A stretch of 64,000 nt of DNA from Tropicibacter alexandrii. Lineage in GTDB: Bacteria; Pseudomonadota; Alphaproteobacteria; Rhodobacterales; Rhodobacteraceae. A program made the translations under genes and the position numbers. Below the pieces are notes generated by a model. That model was not told the origin of the DNA, did not search any database, and saw nothing but the letters and a program-made list of their open reading frames with translations. Where the stretch lies: the NCBI RefSeq assembly GCF_003667315.2, contig NZ_RCTZ02000016.1:42631-106630 (forward strand), read 5' to 3'. Each line of letters opens with the position of its first letter. Position 1 is the stretch's first letter. Below are positions 62,995 through 64,000 of the stretch, piece by piece.

Positions 62995-63900
62995 ATGATT
63001 GCCCCCACCGACCTGCGCGAGATCATCCGATCCGGCCTTTTGTCCTTTCCCGTCACGCCGTTCGACGATCAGGACCAGTTCAACGCGACCGCCTTTCGCG
63101 CGCATCTGGAATGGCTGCAACCGCATCCCATCGCCGGGCTGATCGTGGCGGGCGGCACGGGCGAGCTGTTCTCGCTGACCCCGGCCGAGATCGTCGAGGT
63201 GGTGAAGACGGCCAAAGAGGCGCAGCCGAATGACCCGATCATCGCGGGCTGCGGCTATGGCACGCGCATGGCGGTCGAGATCGCCCAAGGGATCGAGGCG
63301 GCGGGGGGCGACGGTATCCTGCTCTTGCCGCACTACCTGATCGGCGCGCCGCAAGACGGGATCGAGGCGCATATTCGAACCGTCTGCAAAGCCACCAATA
63401 TGGGCGTGATCGTCTACAATCGCGGGCAATCGGTGGTCAGCGCCGACACCTTGGCGCGGCTGGCGGACGATTGCCCCAACCTGATCGGCTTCAAGGACGG
63501 CACGGGCGATATCGACACGGTCAAGCGGATCACGGTGAACAACGGCAACCGGCTGGCCTATATCGGCGGCATGCCCACGCATGAGCTGTTCGCGCAGGCG
63601 TTTCGCGGTGCCGGGGTGGATACCTATAGCTCGGCTGTGTTCAACTTCGTCCCCGAAACCGCGCTGGCCTTTCACAAGGCGTTTCAGGCCGGGGACGATG
63701 CGACCTGCGAACAGATGCTGCGGGATTTCTACTATCCGTTCGCCAAGATACGCGACCGCAAGACCGGCTACGCGGTTTCGGCGATCAAGGCCGGGGTCAA
63801 GCTGCGGGGCTTTGCCACTGGCCCGGTGCGGTCGCCTCTGACCGACCTGACCGAGGAAGAAATCGCGATGATGCAGGATCTGATCGACGGACGCAGCTGA
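62995..63900 (+). CDS. kdgD: 5-dehydro-4-deoxyglucarate dehydratase (KdgD)
   Basis: Product of 301 residues in the DapA/NAL superfamily. GGTGE (53-57), Tyr141 in VIVYNRG and Schiff-base Lys167 in GFKDGTGD are in place, as in KdgD. It decarboxylates and dehydrates 5-dehydro-4-deoxyglucarate to alpha-ketoglutarate semialdehyde, the product then oxidised to 2-oxoglutarate by a dehydrogenase not seen in this window. It starts 12 bases after udh. Confidence 0.96.
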   Translation: MIAPTDLREIIRSGLLSFPVTPFDDQDQFNATAFRAHLEWLQPHPIAGLIVAGGTGELFSLTPAEIVEVVKTAKEAQPNDPIIAGCGYGTRMAVEIAQGIEAAGGDGILLLPHYLIGAPQDGIEAHIRTVCKATNMGVIVYNRGQSVVSADTLARLADDCPNLIGFKDGTGDIDTVKRITVNNGNRLAYIGGMPTHELFAQAFRGAGVDTYSSAVFNFVPETALAFHKAFQAGDDATCEQMLRDFYYPFAKIRDRKTGYAVSAIKAGVKLRGFATGPVRSPLTDLTEEEIAMMQDLIDGRS

Positions 63901-64000
63901 ACGCGGTCTGTTGCAACCAAGTTGAAATGTCGCGTGGTTGGCAAAGCAGAAATGTCCCACCTGGAGCGCCGTGAGCGCAGCCGGGCAGGGCGGAGACCTC
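63901..64000. other. window end, possible edge of a mobile element
   Basis: The last 100 bases carry no gene. GAAATGTC occurs twice in the same direction (about 63924-63931 and 63949-63956), reminiscent of the short repeated ends of some insertion sequences. No transposase is visible before the edge. Confidence 0.25.

Overview
This is a GC-rich alphaproteobacterial window, most likely from a member of the Rhodobacterales (Rhodobacteraceae). Supporting signs are a complete repABC replication and partition operon, a monomeric isocitrate dehydrogenase, IalB and DUF1036 proteins, and TagF/PppA/PpkA-type T6SS control genes. The repABC operon shows that the window lies on a secondary replicon (megaplasmid or chromid). 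It also carries housekeeping-type genes (icd, tex, htpX). No tRNA, rRNA or CRISPR array was seen, and no transposase gene is visible.

Region 1 (1-23 kb) is part of a type VI secretion locus. It opens with the 3' end of clpV (tssH). Next come a short ORF, an unrecognised protein and a LysM protein with a glycine-rich hydrophobic C-terminus (a possible effector), convergent with a coiled-coil protein. A minus-strand operon follows, encoding a membrane-anchored M23 peptidase/lytic transglycosylase fusion, a secreted caspase-like protein lacking the usual His, and a DUF1036 protein. Divergent from it is a plus-strand set: two small secreted proteins, an ExbB-type proton channel, two ExbD paralogues and a TonB/TolA-like protein. 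These face a minus-strand operon tssK-tssL(OmpA)-tssM-tagF-pppA-ppkA. The C-terminal domain of the TonB-like protein looks homologous to that of the PpkA kinase. This links a proton-motive-force-driven envelope module to the T6SS phosphorylation switch and is the best candidate here for an undescribed system.

Region 2 (23-36 kb) holds a very large autotransporter with repeated modules, an IalB-like periplasmic protein, HtpX, a ClpP/SppA-fold periplasmic protein, Tex and a malonyl-CoA synthetase. An array of five adjacent palindromes separates htpX from its convergent neighbour.

Region 3 (35.9-39.7 kb) is repC-repB-repA on the minus strand. It has a counter-transcribed RNA candidate in the repB-repC gap, two 16-bp palindromes flanking repC (likely parS), and four copies of a TCGCGTTAC repeat upstream of repA.

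Region 4 (39.7-47.5 kb) carries an L-threonate catabolic operon (ltnD-otnK-otnC-otnI), icd, a lipid kinase and a metallophosphoesterase.

Region 5 (47.5-63.9 kb) is a hexuronate/aldarate catabolic locus. It includes uronate dehydrogenase, an SMP-30 lactonase, galactarate and glucarate dehydratases, 5-dehydro-4-deoxyglucarate dehydratase, two further enolase-superfamily enzymes, two alpha/beta hydrolases, a peptide-type ABC importer and a GntR regulator. Together these oxidise galacturonate or glucuronate through aldarates to alpha-ketoglutarate semialdehyde. Shared sequence elements upstream of gntR and in the divergent transporter/lactonase promoter suggest that one regulator controls the locus.
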